Assembly: GCA_019312665.1 (NCBI GenBank)
Contig: JAFDCZ010000074.1
Span: 1-35,586 of the forward strand
Length of the DNA: 35,586 nt
Source of the DNA: Deltaproteobacteria bacterium
GTDB taxonomy: Bacteria; Myxococcota_A; UBA9160; UBA6930
Direction: 5' to 3'
In this document: positions 16,435 through 23,807 of the stretch, in pieces
Layout of the letters: every line of letters starts with the position of its first letter
Position numbering within the stretch: position 1 is the first letter of the stretch
Notes under the pieces: generated by a model
The model's input: only the letters and a program-made list of their open reading frames with translations
Database searches by the model: none
What the model was told of the DNA's origin: nothing
Translations under genes and position numbers: made by a program

Positions 16435-17655
16435 TCACCGCCCGTATTGGCCGTAGCGCAGCAGGACATGCCACAGCAGCTTGAGGGCTTGCAGCGCATC
16501 TGCAGGGGGGCCAAATGCCGCCCACCGTTCGGGAGCGTGCTTCAGCTCCGCCGCAGCAACACCGATCTCAGCGGCTGTGACCACACCCGCTGACGCGACC
16601 CGCTGGGCCAGCGCCGGCATCGTCGGGCCGCGAAAGTCAGTGGGCACGTCCTGGACCCGCAGTGCAAAGCCGCCATGCCACAGCAGTCGCACATCGTAAC
16701 GCTCACAGAGCACAGCGAGCGCCTCCTCGATCGGCGTCCCACGGAAACTGGGGTCCGCTACGAGCAGATCTACATCCCGCTGCAGCAGCACCTCGCCGTG
16801 CACCTGCGCTTCGATGTATTGGTCCAGATTCCTGCTGGCTGACCGCTGGGATGGCAGGGGTCGAGCGCGTCCAAGATTCGTGCGCAGAGACTCGACGAGC
16901 GCGGCGGGTCGAATGTCGCCACGCCCTAGCGCCGAGCCTCGAAGAAAGCTCTCCGTCATCAACGCCGCAAGGACGTCATCCCATTGCGTCCATACGCCCC
17001 GAGCCGGTGGATTCTCATGCGAGTCACCAAAGCAGAACGTGCTGCGCTGCGAACAGCTCGGATTCAATACGAAGTAGCTGGAGCCGAAGCGGGGGGATGG
17101 ACCGTCTGCATGTCCCATCAGCGCCAGCGCGCCGTAGCGTGGCCGCAACGAGAGGGGGAGGTCGGGAGCAAGGTACGCATCGCCGAAGAGCTCGTTCTCC
17201 CAGCGGTCCCGGGGGCCACCCCGCTCCGGTGAGAGCATGCCGTTGGAGAGGTGGGTCTCGAATTGGTTCCGGTAGATGCCATCATCACGCAGTGCCTCGG
17301 CCACGCTGCGCCCATCCCCGGCAAGGCGGTCCGGGTGGAAGTGCAACGCGACGCAGGCATGGCTCTGCAGCTGCCTGATGAGCGCATCGATCACGTCCAG
17401 CGCCAAGTTGGACATGCGACAGATGTGCTCGATCGTCTGGCGAGCTGCGGCCCGACGGGCCTCTGCATGGGCCGCCACATGGTCGATCGCCTGCTGCCTG
17501 GGCGCAGTTTCCGTAGCCCCGCTCCTTGATGTCGACCGCAGAATAGCGCCGCGACCTGGAGTGGCTGTCCGGTCCTGGGGTTCAGGGGGCTCGCACGGGT
17601 GACCGGTTGGCTTCGAGAGAGTTCCTTCCCACCCGTCCCCCGTCACCACGACCAT
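16435..17655 (-). CDS. DUF3626-family protein of unknown function
   Basis: A 406-residue soluble protein with the ordered DUF3626 motifs: LHFHPDRLAGDGRSVAEAL, YRNQFETHLSNGM, a GG-R-WENELFG segment, LRPRYGALAL, SPRFGSSYFVL and STFCFGDS. Most of the later part is an unrecognised helical region ending LLWHVLLRYGQYGR. The function of the family is unknown. The first 50 or so residues (from ATG 17655) are low in conserved features and Pro/Thr-rich, so the true start may lie nearer residue 50 (APRQQAIDHVAAH). The gene is alone on the minus strand, converges with the MBL gene after 55 bases, and has no clear link to the wall genes. Isolated insertion by transfer is possible. Confidence 0.72.
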   Translation of the reverse strand: MVVVTGDGWEGTLSKPTGHPCEPPEPQDRTATPGRGAILRSTSRSGATETAPRQQAIDHVAAHAEARRAAARQTIEHICRMSNLALDVIDALIRQLQSHACVALHFHPDRLAGDGRSVAEALRDDGIYRNQFETHLSNGMLSPERGGPRDRWENELFGDAYLAPDLPLSLRPRYGALALMGHADGPSPRFGSSYFVLNPSCSQRSTFCFGDSHENPPARGVWTQWDDVLAALMTESFLRGSALGRGDIRPAALVESLRTNLGRARPLPSQRSASRNLDQYIEAQVHGEVLLQRDVDLLVADPSFRGTPIEEALAVLCERYDVRLLWHGGFALRVQDVPTDFRGPTMPALAQRVASAGVVTAAEIGVAAAELKHAPERWAAFGPPADALQALKLLWHVLLRYGQYGR

Positions 17656-17754
17656 GCCGTCGGACCACCCCCCGGCAGGCGGCCGAAGCCCCCTTTCGAG
17701 GACCTCCGGAGTAGATCCACTTCGGCACCGCCCAGGCGATCGACACGGCCTCCG

Positions 17755-18897
17755 TCAGCTTCCGGGAACCACTTCTCCCAGAATTCGCTCCCCTCGCGCG
17801 CCGGTCGTCCGCGGCAGATGATTCACCAGCCCGAGCCGGGCGTTGCGGCCCATCAGCGAGAAAGCCATCGCCTCTGCTGCGGCGGCTGGAACCCCGACCG
17901 CATCGAAAGGTTGAACGTTCGGCGTCGGGCCGCGTTCGGCCAGCGCGGCCATCAACGCTGGATTGCGCGCACCGCCACCGCCAACGAGCAGGCGATCGAC
18001 GTGGGGCGCATCGAGGAAGCTCCGGGCAGCGTTCCCAACGCTTTCTGCGACCAGCGCGACCAACGTCGCGAGGAGGTCATCGAGGTTTCCACCGCGCTTC
18101 TGGCAGCGCGCCCAGAGTGCCTCCGCTTCTGCCAGCCCATAGCGTTCGCGACCGGTGCTCTTCGGCGGGGGGCGCTGGAGGTAGGAATCCTCCAGCAGCT
18201 CGCGGAGCCAGGGCTCATCCACTCTTCCGCTTCGGGCCCTTTCGCCATCTCGATCGAAGCGTTCCGCGCCATCGCTTGCCAGCGAAACGACGCCGTCCAT
18301 CAGCGAGTTGGCCGGGCCCACGTCGAAGGCCACGACGTCTTCCGCTGCAGCGCCTGCCGGAAGCCAGGTGACGTTGGCGATGCCGCCCAGATTGAGAACC
18401 AGCCGATGTTCGGTCGGGTCGCCCATCACGGCCCAGTGGAAGAACGGAGCCAGCGGTGCCCCCTCTCCGCCGGCAGCGATATCCCGAGTGCGAAAATCCG
18501 CGATGGTCGTGCAGCCCGTGCGCTCGGCGATGACCGAAGGATCGCCGATCTGAAGCGTGGCGCGGTGCTCGGGATGGTGCGCGACGGTCTGGCCGTGAGA
18601 AGCGATCACATCGACCTCGGCCAGATCCAGTCCGGCGCGTTTGGCGACGGCCCGAGCGGCCTCAGCGAAGCGCTCCCCCAGCTCCACATCCAGTCGGGCC
18701 AACTCCGCCAGAGCCTCCGGGCCCGGAACCCGACCTGCCGCCAAGCGGTGAATCCGCGCCTGGAGCGCCTCACCCAGGGGGATCTCACAGAAGGCGAGCA
18801 GCTCGAACGGCCGGGTCTCCTTGCCCTCCGGCCAGGCCACCAGCGCCGCATCCACGGCATCCGCGGAGGTCCCCGACATCAGCCCGATCACCTGCAT
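17755..18897 (-). CDS. anmK: Anhydro-N-acetylmuramic acid kinase AnmK
   Basis: A 380-residue member of the ASKHA superfamily. Motifs are the N-terminal phosphate-binding MSGTSADAVDAALV, SHGQTVAHHP, ADFRTRDIAAGGEGAPLAP, NLGGIANVTW, FDVGPANSLMD, PPPKSTGRERYG and the adenosine-binding GGGGARNP. It opens the 1,6-anhydro ring of anhMurNAc recovered from peptidoglycan turnover and phosphorylates it to MurNAc 6-phosphate in the cytoplasm. ATG 18897 gives the exact canonical start MQVIGLMSGTS. A frame reaching 18951 adds 18 residues foreign to the family. The start codon shares one base with the stop of a small upstream frame built from copies of this same start region. Confidence 0.94.
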   Translation of the reverse strand: MQVIGLMSGTSADAVDAALVAWPEGKETRPFELLAFCEIPLGEALQARIHRLAAGRVPGPEALAELARLDVELGERFAEAARAVAKRAGLDLAEVDVIASHGQTVAHHPEHRATLQIGDPSVIAERTGCTTIADFRTRDIAAGGEGAPLAPFFHWAVMGDPTEHRLVLNLGGIANVTWLPAGAAAEDVVAFDVGPANSLMDGVVSLASDGAERFDRDGERARSGRVDEPWLRELLEDSYLQRPPPKSTGRERYGLAEAEALWARCQKRGGNLDDLLATLVALVAESVGNAARSFLDAPHVDRLLVGGGGARNPALMAALAERGPTPNVQPFDAVGVPAAAAEAMAFSLMGRNARLGLVNHLPRTTGARGERILGEVVPGS

Positions 18898-19013
18898 CAG
18901 AACCCCACGACTCGGCCATCTAGCCCGATGACCTGAAAAGGAACCCTCCAACTCCGGCCTTTCAGCCCGATGACCTGAATCCGACTCCGGCCTCTCAGCC
19001 CGATCACCTGCAT
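18881..19013 (-). repeat. Tandem copies of the anmK start region
   Basis: The 17-base string at the anmK start (18881-18897) recurs with one or two changes at 18921-18937, 18963-18979 and 18997-19013, spaced 33-42 bases. The copies upstream of the gene also share a preceding ACTCCGGCCT-like segment. All upstream copies are in one frame and would encode QVIGL followed by -GR. It looks like a local tandem duplication of the 5' end of anmK. Confidence 0.85.
18897..19013 (-). CDS. Possible 38-codon leader frame made of anmK-start repeats
   Basis: ATG 19013-19011 opens a 38-codon frame beginning MQVIGLRGRSRI, which repeats QVIGL three times and ends VVGF just before TGA 18899-18897. That TGA overlaps the anmK ATG. 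It could be a translated leader coupling ribosomes to anmK, or a non-functional by-product of the tandem duplication. No ribosome binding site is visible before 19013. Confidence 0.2.
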   Translation of the reverse strand: MQVIGLRGRSRIQVIGLKGRSWRVPFQVIGLDGRVVGF

Positions 19014-19333
19014 CGGCGGGAGGTTAGAGCCCCGCGCGTTGACACGCCGGGCCACACCGCGCATCCTCCGCCCCCGGTTCGCCCGGGCGATGGGATCACA
19101 CGCTCGCTCCTGTTGGAGACGTTCAAGGGATCCGTCACTCGCCGGAAAGCGCGCCCCTGAGGCATCTCCACCCCACCGAACGGTGAGGAGAGGGGCGCTG
19201 CCGAACGGACCTTCGGGCCCGGCACGGGGCGGCCCCGGTGACATGGAGCCCACCTGGTAGACCCTACCAGGAACGAGTTCTCGTCCCTCCTCGGGCGGAC
19301 CGGAATGCCAGCCTTTTCAGTGGAGAACCATCG
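18898..19333. other. Divergent gap upstream of anmK and the small membrane protein
   Basis: The 436 bases hold the tandem anmK-start copies up to 19013, then about 240 bases without a credible gene, a perfect hairpin at 19253-19271 and a ribosome binding site at 19322-19327. No clear sigma-70 promoter was recognised on either strand. Confidence 0.6.
19253..19271. promoter_or_regulatory. Perfect 8-bp hairpin in the 5' region of the small membrane protein gene
   Basis: CCTGGTAG (19253-19260) pairs with CTACCAGG (19264-19271) around an ACC loop. It is followed at once by a second small inverted repeat, ACGAG-TT-CTCGT. It lies about 60 bases before ATG 19334, so an operator or an untranslated-region structure is plausible. 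Confidence 0.35.
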
Positions 19334-19603
19334 ATGACCGATTCGTCCCGCACCCAGGGGTTCGCCATCTGCGGAGCCGCCGCCTTCCTTGGGCTGGTGT
19401 TCTTGAACGGACTGTTGAATGGAGCCTGGTGGGCGGTCGCGATCCCGGTGGGCATCCTGCTGGGCTTCGTCCTGGGCCTGACCTTCTGGGTCGGCTGGAC
19501 GATCGCGACGATCCAGGTCGAGCCGGAAACGGACCCGATCACCCAGCCTCCTTCTCCGCCCCCGGCCAGCGGTGCGAGCGGCGACGAAACGGACGGCGGC
19601 TAG
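19334..19603 (+). CDS. Small two-helix membrane protein of unknown function
   Basis: An 89-residue protein with two adjacent hydrophobic helices (about 10-28 and 31-52) and a Pro/Ser-rich acidic tail ending SGDETDGG. ATG 19334 is preceded by GGAGAA (19322-19327) with six bases spacing. The next gene starts five bases after the stop, so it is probably co-transcribed with the glycosyltransferase cluster. No family was recognised; it could be a subunit of a membrane-associated glycosylation machinery, which is inference from position. Confidence 0.65.
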   Translation: MTDSSRTQGFAICGAAAFLGLVFLNGLLNGAWWAVAIPVGILLGFVLGLTFWVGWTIATIQVEPETDPITQPPSPPPASGASGDETDGG

Positions 19604-19607
19604 AGCC

Positions 19608-20864
19608 GTGCGCATCGCGCTTCTCACCTACCGCGGCAACATGTACTGCGGCGGCCAGGGCATCTACACCGCGTACCTCGCTCGCGAGTGGAAGAAAGCC
19701 GGCCACGAGGTCCATGTGATCGCGGGCCCGCCGCTGCCGGATCTGCCGGATGACATTCCGCTTCACGTCATTCCGAACGAGAACGTGTTTGGCCTGCCCC
19801 TCAAGGAGTGGGCACGTCAGAGGGATGCGCGGGCACTGCTCTCTCCTGTGAACCTCTGGGAGCTCGGGGTCTCCCGCATTGGCGTGTTCCCGGAAATGCA
19901 GTCCTTCGGGCTGCGGCTCTTCCTGCGTTGGAAAGAGCTGCACGAAAAACATCGCTTCGACATCGTCTTCGACAACCAATGTCTCTCCTGGGGCCTGCTC
20001 GGCATACGAGCCCTCGGTGTGCCCGTGGTTTCGGTGATCCACCATCCCCTGCATATCGACCGGGAGGCAGATTTCGCCGTCGATCCGCGCTTGATCAAGA
20101 AGGTGAAGCGCACGCTCTACTTCCCTCTGTTCATGCAGCAGCAGGTGGCGCCCCGGCTCGACCGGATCGTGACCGTCAGCGAGGCCTCCCGGCGCGAGAT
20201 CGAGCGCTACTTCGGGATCCGGTCGAAGGACATTGCGGTCGTCTACAACGGCACGGATGCGGAGATCTTCCGTCCCTTTCCGGAAGTCCCGAAGCAGACC
20301 GATCTCATCTTCGTCGGCCGCACCGAGGATCGGAAGAAGGGCATCGGCACGCTGCTCGAAGCGCTCTCCTTGCTGCCCGATGTCACCCTCAAGATCGTCG
20401 ATGGACGGATTCCGCCGCATGGGCTCGTTCCGACGCTGGTCAAACGTTTCGGCCTCGAACAGCGCGTGAAGGTGAATGGCCACTTCCTCGAGCTTCCAGA
20501 TCTGGTGCGTGAATACTCGACGGGCCGGATCGCGGTCGTGCCTTCCTTCTTCGAGGGCTTTGGCTTCCCCGCCAGCGAAGCCATGGCATGTGGCCTTCCG
20601 GTGATCGCCAATGCCGCTGGTGCGCTGCCCGAGGTCGTGGGGACCGACGGCAGCGCTGGACGCCTCGTCCCGCCCCGAGACCCGCGGGCCCTGGCCGATG
20701 CGATCTCGGAAATCCTGGCGGAGCCCGAGCGAGCCGCAGAAATGGGGCGCGCCGCGCGAGAGCGGGTCCTCAACGTCTTCTCCTGGTCCGACGCCGCCGC
20801 CGGCCTGATCGACGTGTTCGGAGACGTCCTGCTGACCACCCGCAGTCGATCGCGAGCGGCCTGA
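19608..20864 (+). CDS. GT4-family glycosyltransferase, paralogue 1
   Basis: A 418-residue retaining glycosyltransferase of the GT-B fold. The N-terminal domain begins VRIALLTYRGNMYCGGQGIYTAYLAREW, with the acceptor-side glycine loop. The C-terminal domain has YNGTD, a donor-phosphate Lys in the DRKKGIGTLLEAL segment and the family E-x7-E motif in SFFEGFGFPASEAMACGLPVIA. The sugar donor and acceptor are not known. GTG 19608 directly after the previous stop is preferred; ATG 19572 would overlap that gene and add 12 residues. A close paralogue lies two genes downstream, sharing YRGNMxCGGQGIY. Confidence 0.9.
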   Translation: MRIALLTYRGNMYCGGQGIYTAYLAREWKKAGHEVHVIAGPPLPDLPDDIPLHVIPNENVFGLPLKEWARQRDARALLSPVNLWELGVSRIGVFPEMQSFGLRLFLRWKELHEKHRFDIVFDNQCLSWGLLGIRALGVPVVSVIHHPLHIDREADFAVDPRLIKKVKRTLYFPLFMQQQVAPRLDRIVTVSEASRREIERYFGIRSKDIAVVYNGTDAEIFRPFPEVPKQTDLIFVGRTEDRKKGIGTLLEALSLLPDVTLKIVDGRIPPHGLVPTLVKRFGLEQRVKVNGHFLELPDLVREYSTGRIAVVPSFFEGFGFPASEAMACGLPVIANAAGALPEVVGTDGSAGRLVPPRDPRALADAISEILAEPERAAEMGRAARERVLNVFSWSDAAAGLIDVFGDVLLTTRSRSRAA

Positions 20865-20867
20865 AGC

Positions 20868-21593
20868 ATGCTCCTCACCGTCGATCTCGACCGGCTCGAC
20901 ATCCGGCCCGGCCAGCTGCTGCTGGACGCCGGCTGCGGCGAGGGGCGTCACTGCTTCGGCGCTTTGGAGCGCGGCGCGAGAGTCGTCGGACTCGACCTGG
21001 ATCTCGACACCATGCGCCTGGCGCACCGGGCCGTGCGCCGACGCGCCGACGAGCTGGAGACGACCGGCGGCATGCTTCAGGGCAATACCTTCGCCCTGCC
21101 CTTCGCCGACGCGACCTTCGACCGCGTGATCTGCTCCGAGGTGATGGAGCATGTGCACGATTACGGCGCCGCAGTCCGCGAGCTCTCGCGGGTGACCAAA
21201 CCCGGTGGACGCATCGCCGTGACGATTCCCACCGCCACCAGCGAGCATTTGTATCTGCGCCTGGGCGACGATTACTTCGAGAGCCCGGGCGGACATATCC
21301 GCATCTTCAAGCCCCGGCAGCTGGCGCAGGCCCTGGCCAGGGCCGGGCTCGCGACCGAAGGCGCCGGCTTCGCTCACGGCCTGCACACGCCCTACTGGGT
21401 GCTGCGCTCGATCATGAACCTGCCCACCGCCGATGAGAGTGCGATGGTGCGCGCCTATCGCCTCTACCTCGTGCGTGCGACCGGCTCACCGCTGATGGAT
21501 TGGATCGAGAAGAAGATCCTCAACTACATCTGCCCGAAGAGCGTCATCCTCTACGCGAGCAAGCCTGAGGAAGACGTGCGCGCGGCGGCTTGA
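20868..21593 (+). CDS. Class I SAM-dependent methyltransferase
   Basis: A 241-residue methyltransferase with the SAM loop LLLDAGCGEGRHCFGALERGA (motif I), the acidic end of strand 2 in VVGLDLD, motif II CSEVMEHVHDY and motif III VTKPGGRIAVTIP. It resembles small-molecule or lipid/sugar O-methyltransferases (Methyltransf_11). It sits three bases after glycosyltransferase 1 and overlaps glycosyltransferase 2 by one base (TGATG), so it probably modifies the same glycoconjugate. The substrate is unknown. Confidence 0.88.
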   Translation: MLLTVDLDRLDIRPGQLLLDAGCGEGRHCFGALERGARVVGLDLDLDTMRLAHRAVRRRADELETTGGMLQGNTFALPFADATFDRVICSEVMEHVHDYGAAVRELSRVTKPGGRIAVTIPTATSEHLYLRLGDDYFESPGGHIRIFKPRQLAQALARAGLATEGAGFAHGLHTPYWVLRSIMNLPTADESAMVRAYRLYLVRATGSPLMDWIEKKILNYICPKSVILYASKPEEDVRAAA

Positions 21594-22870
21594 TGCCCCG
21601 CCCCCTGCGAATTGGATTCGTCGCCTACCGAGGCAACATGCAGTGCGGCGGCCAGGGAATCTATCTCTGGTTCCTCGCCCGGGAGCTCGCCCGCCTCGGA
21701 CACGAGGTCGATGTCATCGTCGGGCCGCCCTACCCGGACGCCATGCCCTTTGCCGGCAGCGTCGTCGAGGTCGAGAACGAGATGTTCTGGGCGCGCTGGT
21801 TCATGAAGGATTGGGCGGAGTTCCTGCCGCGGCCGAACCCACTCCGGGTCTTCCATCCGCTCCACTTCTACGAACTGGGTGCGAGCCGTCTCGGCTTCCT
21901 GCCCGAGCCTTTTGCTTTCAGCCTGCGGGCCTTCCGAGCCCTGGCAGGCCGGATTCGCGCGGGGGCGCGCTACGACGTGATCCACGACGTCCAATGCCTG
22001 GGTTACGGGCTGCTCGGCATGCAGGCGCTCGGCCTGCCCGTCGTCACCACCGTGCATCATCCCCTGACCATCGATCGACGTGCCTCGTTCGTGCGCGACG
22101 ACAGCCTTCGGGATGCCATCGGAACGATGCAGTTCTATCCGATCGGAATGCAAGCCTTCGTAGCCCGCCGGCTCGAACGGGTGATCACCTCGTCGGATGC
22201 GAGCGCCGACCAGATCCAGCGGGATTTCGGCGTGCGCCCGGAACGCATCACCATGCTCGGCAACGGCCTCGATACGGACCTCTTCTCTCCGGACCCGAGG
22301 GTTGAGCGCTCGGACACCGAGATCGTCTGCATCGGTCGGGCGTCGGACCCGAACAAAGGCATCCGCAGCCTCATCCGCGCGTTGGCGCTCTTGCCCAGGA
22401 GCGTCACGCTCACCCTCGTCGATTCCGCACAGAGCGAGGCCTCGAGCTGGGCACAGGAACTCGGCTGCGGAGACCGGCTCCAGCTGGCGGGCCGCGTCCC
22501 GACCGAGGAGCTGATCCACCTCTACCGCCGGGCAGCACTCGTCGTCGTCCCCTCCCGCTACGAAGGATTCGGCCTGCCCGCCGTCGAGGCAATGGCCTGC
22601 GGCACCCCTGTGGTCACCACCTCCGCAGGAGCCCTTTCCGAGGTCGTCCATGTGAGCGGCGGCGGCGTCACTGTCCCCCCTGATGATCCAGAAGCCCTGG
22701 CCAAAGCAATCGCAGAGCTGCTAGCACGGCCCGAGGAACGCCATCGCCTCGGCACCCGCGCACGTCCACGCGTCGAAGCCGCCTACGCCTGGCCCCGCAT
22801 CGCCGAACGAACCGCAGAGGTCTACGAACAAGTCAACGAGCGGGGACGGGGTTTACAATTGAGTTGTTGA
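21593..22870 (+). CDS. GT4-family glycosyltransferase, paralogue 2
   Basis: A 425-residue GT-B glycosyltransferase homologous to the enzyme two genes upstream: PLRIGFVAYRGNMQCGGQGIY, the internal VVTTVHHPLTIDR (against VVSVIHHPLHIDR), GNGLDTDLF, SDPNKGIRSLIRAL and SRYEGFGLPAVEAMACGTPVV. ATG 21593 shares its A with the stop of the methyltransferase gene. The last 14 codons (from 22827) and the stop lie inside a long palindrome, so the C-terminus NERGRGLQLSC is unlikely to be native and probably replaced an older end. The catalytic region is unaffected. Confidence 0.9.
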   Translation: MPRPLRIGFVAYRGNMQCGGQGIYLWFLARELARLGHEVDVIVGPPYPDAMPFAGSVVEVENEMFWARWFMKDWAEFLPRPNPLRVFHPLHFYELGASRLGFLPEPFAFSLRAFRALAGRIRAGARYDVIHDVQCLGYGLLGMQALGLPVVTTVHHPLTIDRRASFVRDDSLRDAIGTMQFYPIGMQAFVARRLERVITSSDASADQIQRDFGVRPERITMLGNGLDTDLFSPDPRVERSDTEIVCIGRASDPNKGIRSLIRALALLPRSVTLTLVDSAQSEASSWAQELGCGDRLQLAGRVPTEELIHLYRRAALVVVPSRYEGFGLPAVEAMACGTPVVTTSAGALSEVVHVSGGGVTVPPDDPEALAKAIAELLARPEERHRLGTRARPRVEAAYAWPRIAERTAEVYEQVNERGRGLQLSC

Positions 22871-22933
22871 GAGGGGGCATAGCCCCCTCTCAACAACTCA
22901 ATTGTAAACCCCGTCCCCGCTCGTTGACTTGTT
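22827..22933. repeat. 107-base near-perfect palindrome (52-bp arms, 3-base loop)
   Basis: Bases 22827-22878 are the exact reverse complement of 22882-22933, with only ATA (22879-22881) between them. The left arm encodes the end of the plus-strand glycosyltransferase and the right arm the end of the minus-strand methyltransferase. Each arm has a G-rich outer part (CGGGGACGGGGTTTACAATT) and an inner TTGTTGAGAGGGGGC. It is far longer than an ordinary terminator. It may be a REP-like/MITE insertion that also works as a two-way terminator. Assembly artefact is possible but the two flanks differ. Confidence 0.95.
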
Positions 22934-23707
22934 GCGCTTTGGGCTGCCGGCCAGGACGAGGACGTCGGCCAGGGCCGGGGCGCGGCCGGCGATCCAGTCG
23001 AGGCCGCGGAGAACGGTGTCGGCCACGGCTTCGGGCAGGTGGCCTACGCTTCTCGTCCAGAGCGGCAGGCCCCAGGCCAGGGAGAGACCTTCGACGTGGT
23101 CGATCTCCACGTGGGCGCTGAGCTGCTCGCGCATCAGCTCCAGGTCGTATCGGGTGAAGTGATCGTTCGGAACGTCGTAATGCCTGCGTCCCCTGCGCAT
23201 CGGGCGCTTCAGGCCTAGCTCCTCCACGTCATCGGCGGCGCGAGATGCGCGACAGGTGAAGGAATCGTAGTTGGCGATCGTCAGCACGACGCGGCCACCG
23301 GGCCGCGTGACCCGGGCCATCTCGGCGATGGCGGTATCCGGCTGATCGAAATGATCGAGCGCTCCCTTGCAGAACGCGGCGTCGAAGCTGTCATCGGCAA
23401 AGGGAAGGACGTCCCCCCAGGCTTGCACCCAGGCGGGAACCGACCCGCTGGCCTCGCCGCTCTTCATCCGTGTCCAGGCCATCATCCGCTCGGACGGCTC
23501 CGCGCCGACGACCCATGCACCCTGCGCCTGCAACTCGATTGCGTCCTGGCCAAAACCGCTGGCCACATCCAGGATCCGCCGACCCGGCCCGGGGTGCGTG
23601 GCGGCCAAGGTGGCGCGGGTCATGCGATCGAAGACGTATTGACTATCCCGCGTCGTCCCGGTCGGGATGACGTCGCTCATATCCCGGTCTAGATCCACCA
23701 AGCGCAT
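22898..23707 (-). CDS. Class I SAM-dependent methyltransferase (UbiE/COQ5-like)
   Basis: A 269-residue methyltransferase with motif I ILDVASGFGQDAIELQAQG, the acidic VVGAEPSERM, motif II FCKGALDHFDQPDTAI and motif III VTRPGGRVVLTIANYDSF, then a C-terminal substrate-binding part. ATG 23707 starts the conserved protein (MRLVDLDRDMSDVIP) and leaves 100 bases to the divergent gene; ATG 23752 is an alternative. Its last 11 codons and stop are inside the palindrome at 22827-22933, as for the convergent glycosyltransferase, so its C-terminus NKSTSGDGVYN may be acquired. Substrate unknown. Confidence 0.85.
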   Translation of the reverse strand: MRLVDLDRDMSDVIPTGTTRDSQYVFDRMTRATLAATHPGPGRRILDVASGFGQDAIELQAQGAWVVGAEPSERMMAWTRMKSGEASGSVPAWVQAWGDVLPFADDSFDAAFCKGALDHFDQPDTAIAEMARVTRPGGRVVLTIANYDSFTCRASRAADDVEELGLKRPMRRGRRHYDVPNDHFTRYDLELMREQLSAHVEIDHVEGLSLAWGLPLWTRSVGHLPEAVADTVLRGLDWIAGRAPALADVLVLAGSPKRNKSTSGDGVYN

Positions 23708-23807
23708 GGCGGCGCACCGTAGCAACCTCTTGGCGGCCTGCGGTGTCTTCATCAGGTTGTTCGCCCATTGGGGAATCCCCGGAGCAAGCCGTACCTTGAT
23801 TGCAGCC

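Noticed and set aside
22871..22889. Reading the palindrome as an ordinary Rho-independent terminator
   Set aside because: Arms extend to 52 bases and into both coding regions and there is no T tract; termination can only be a side effect.
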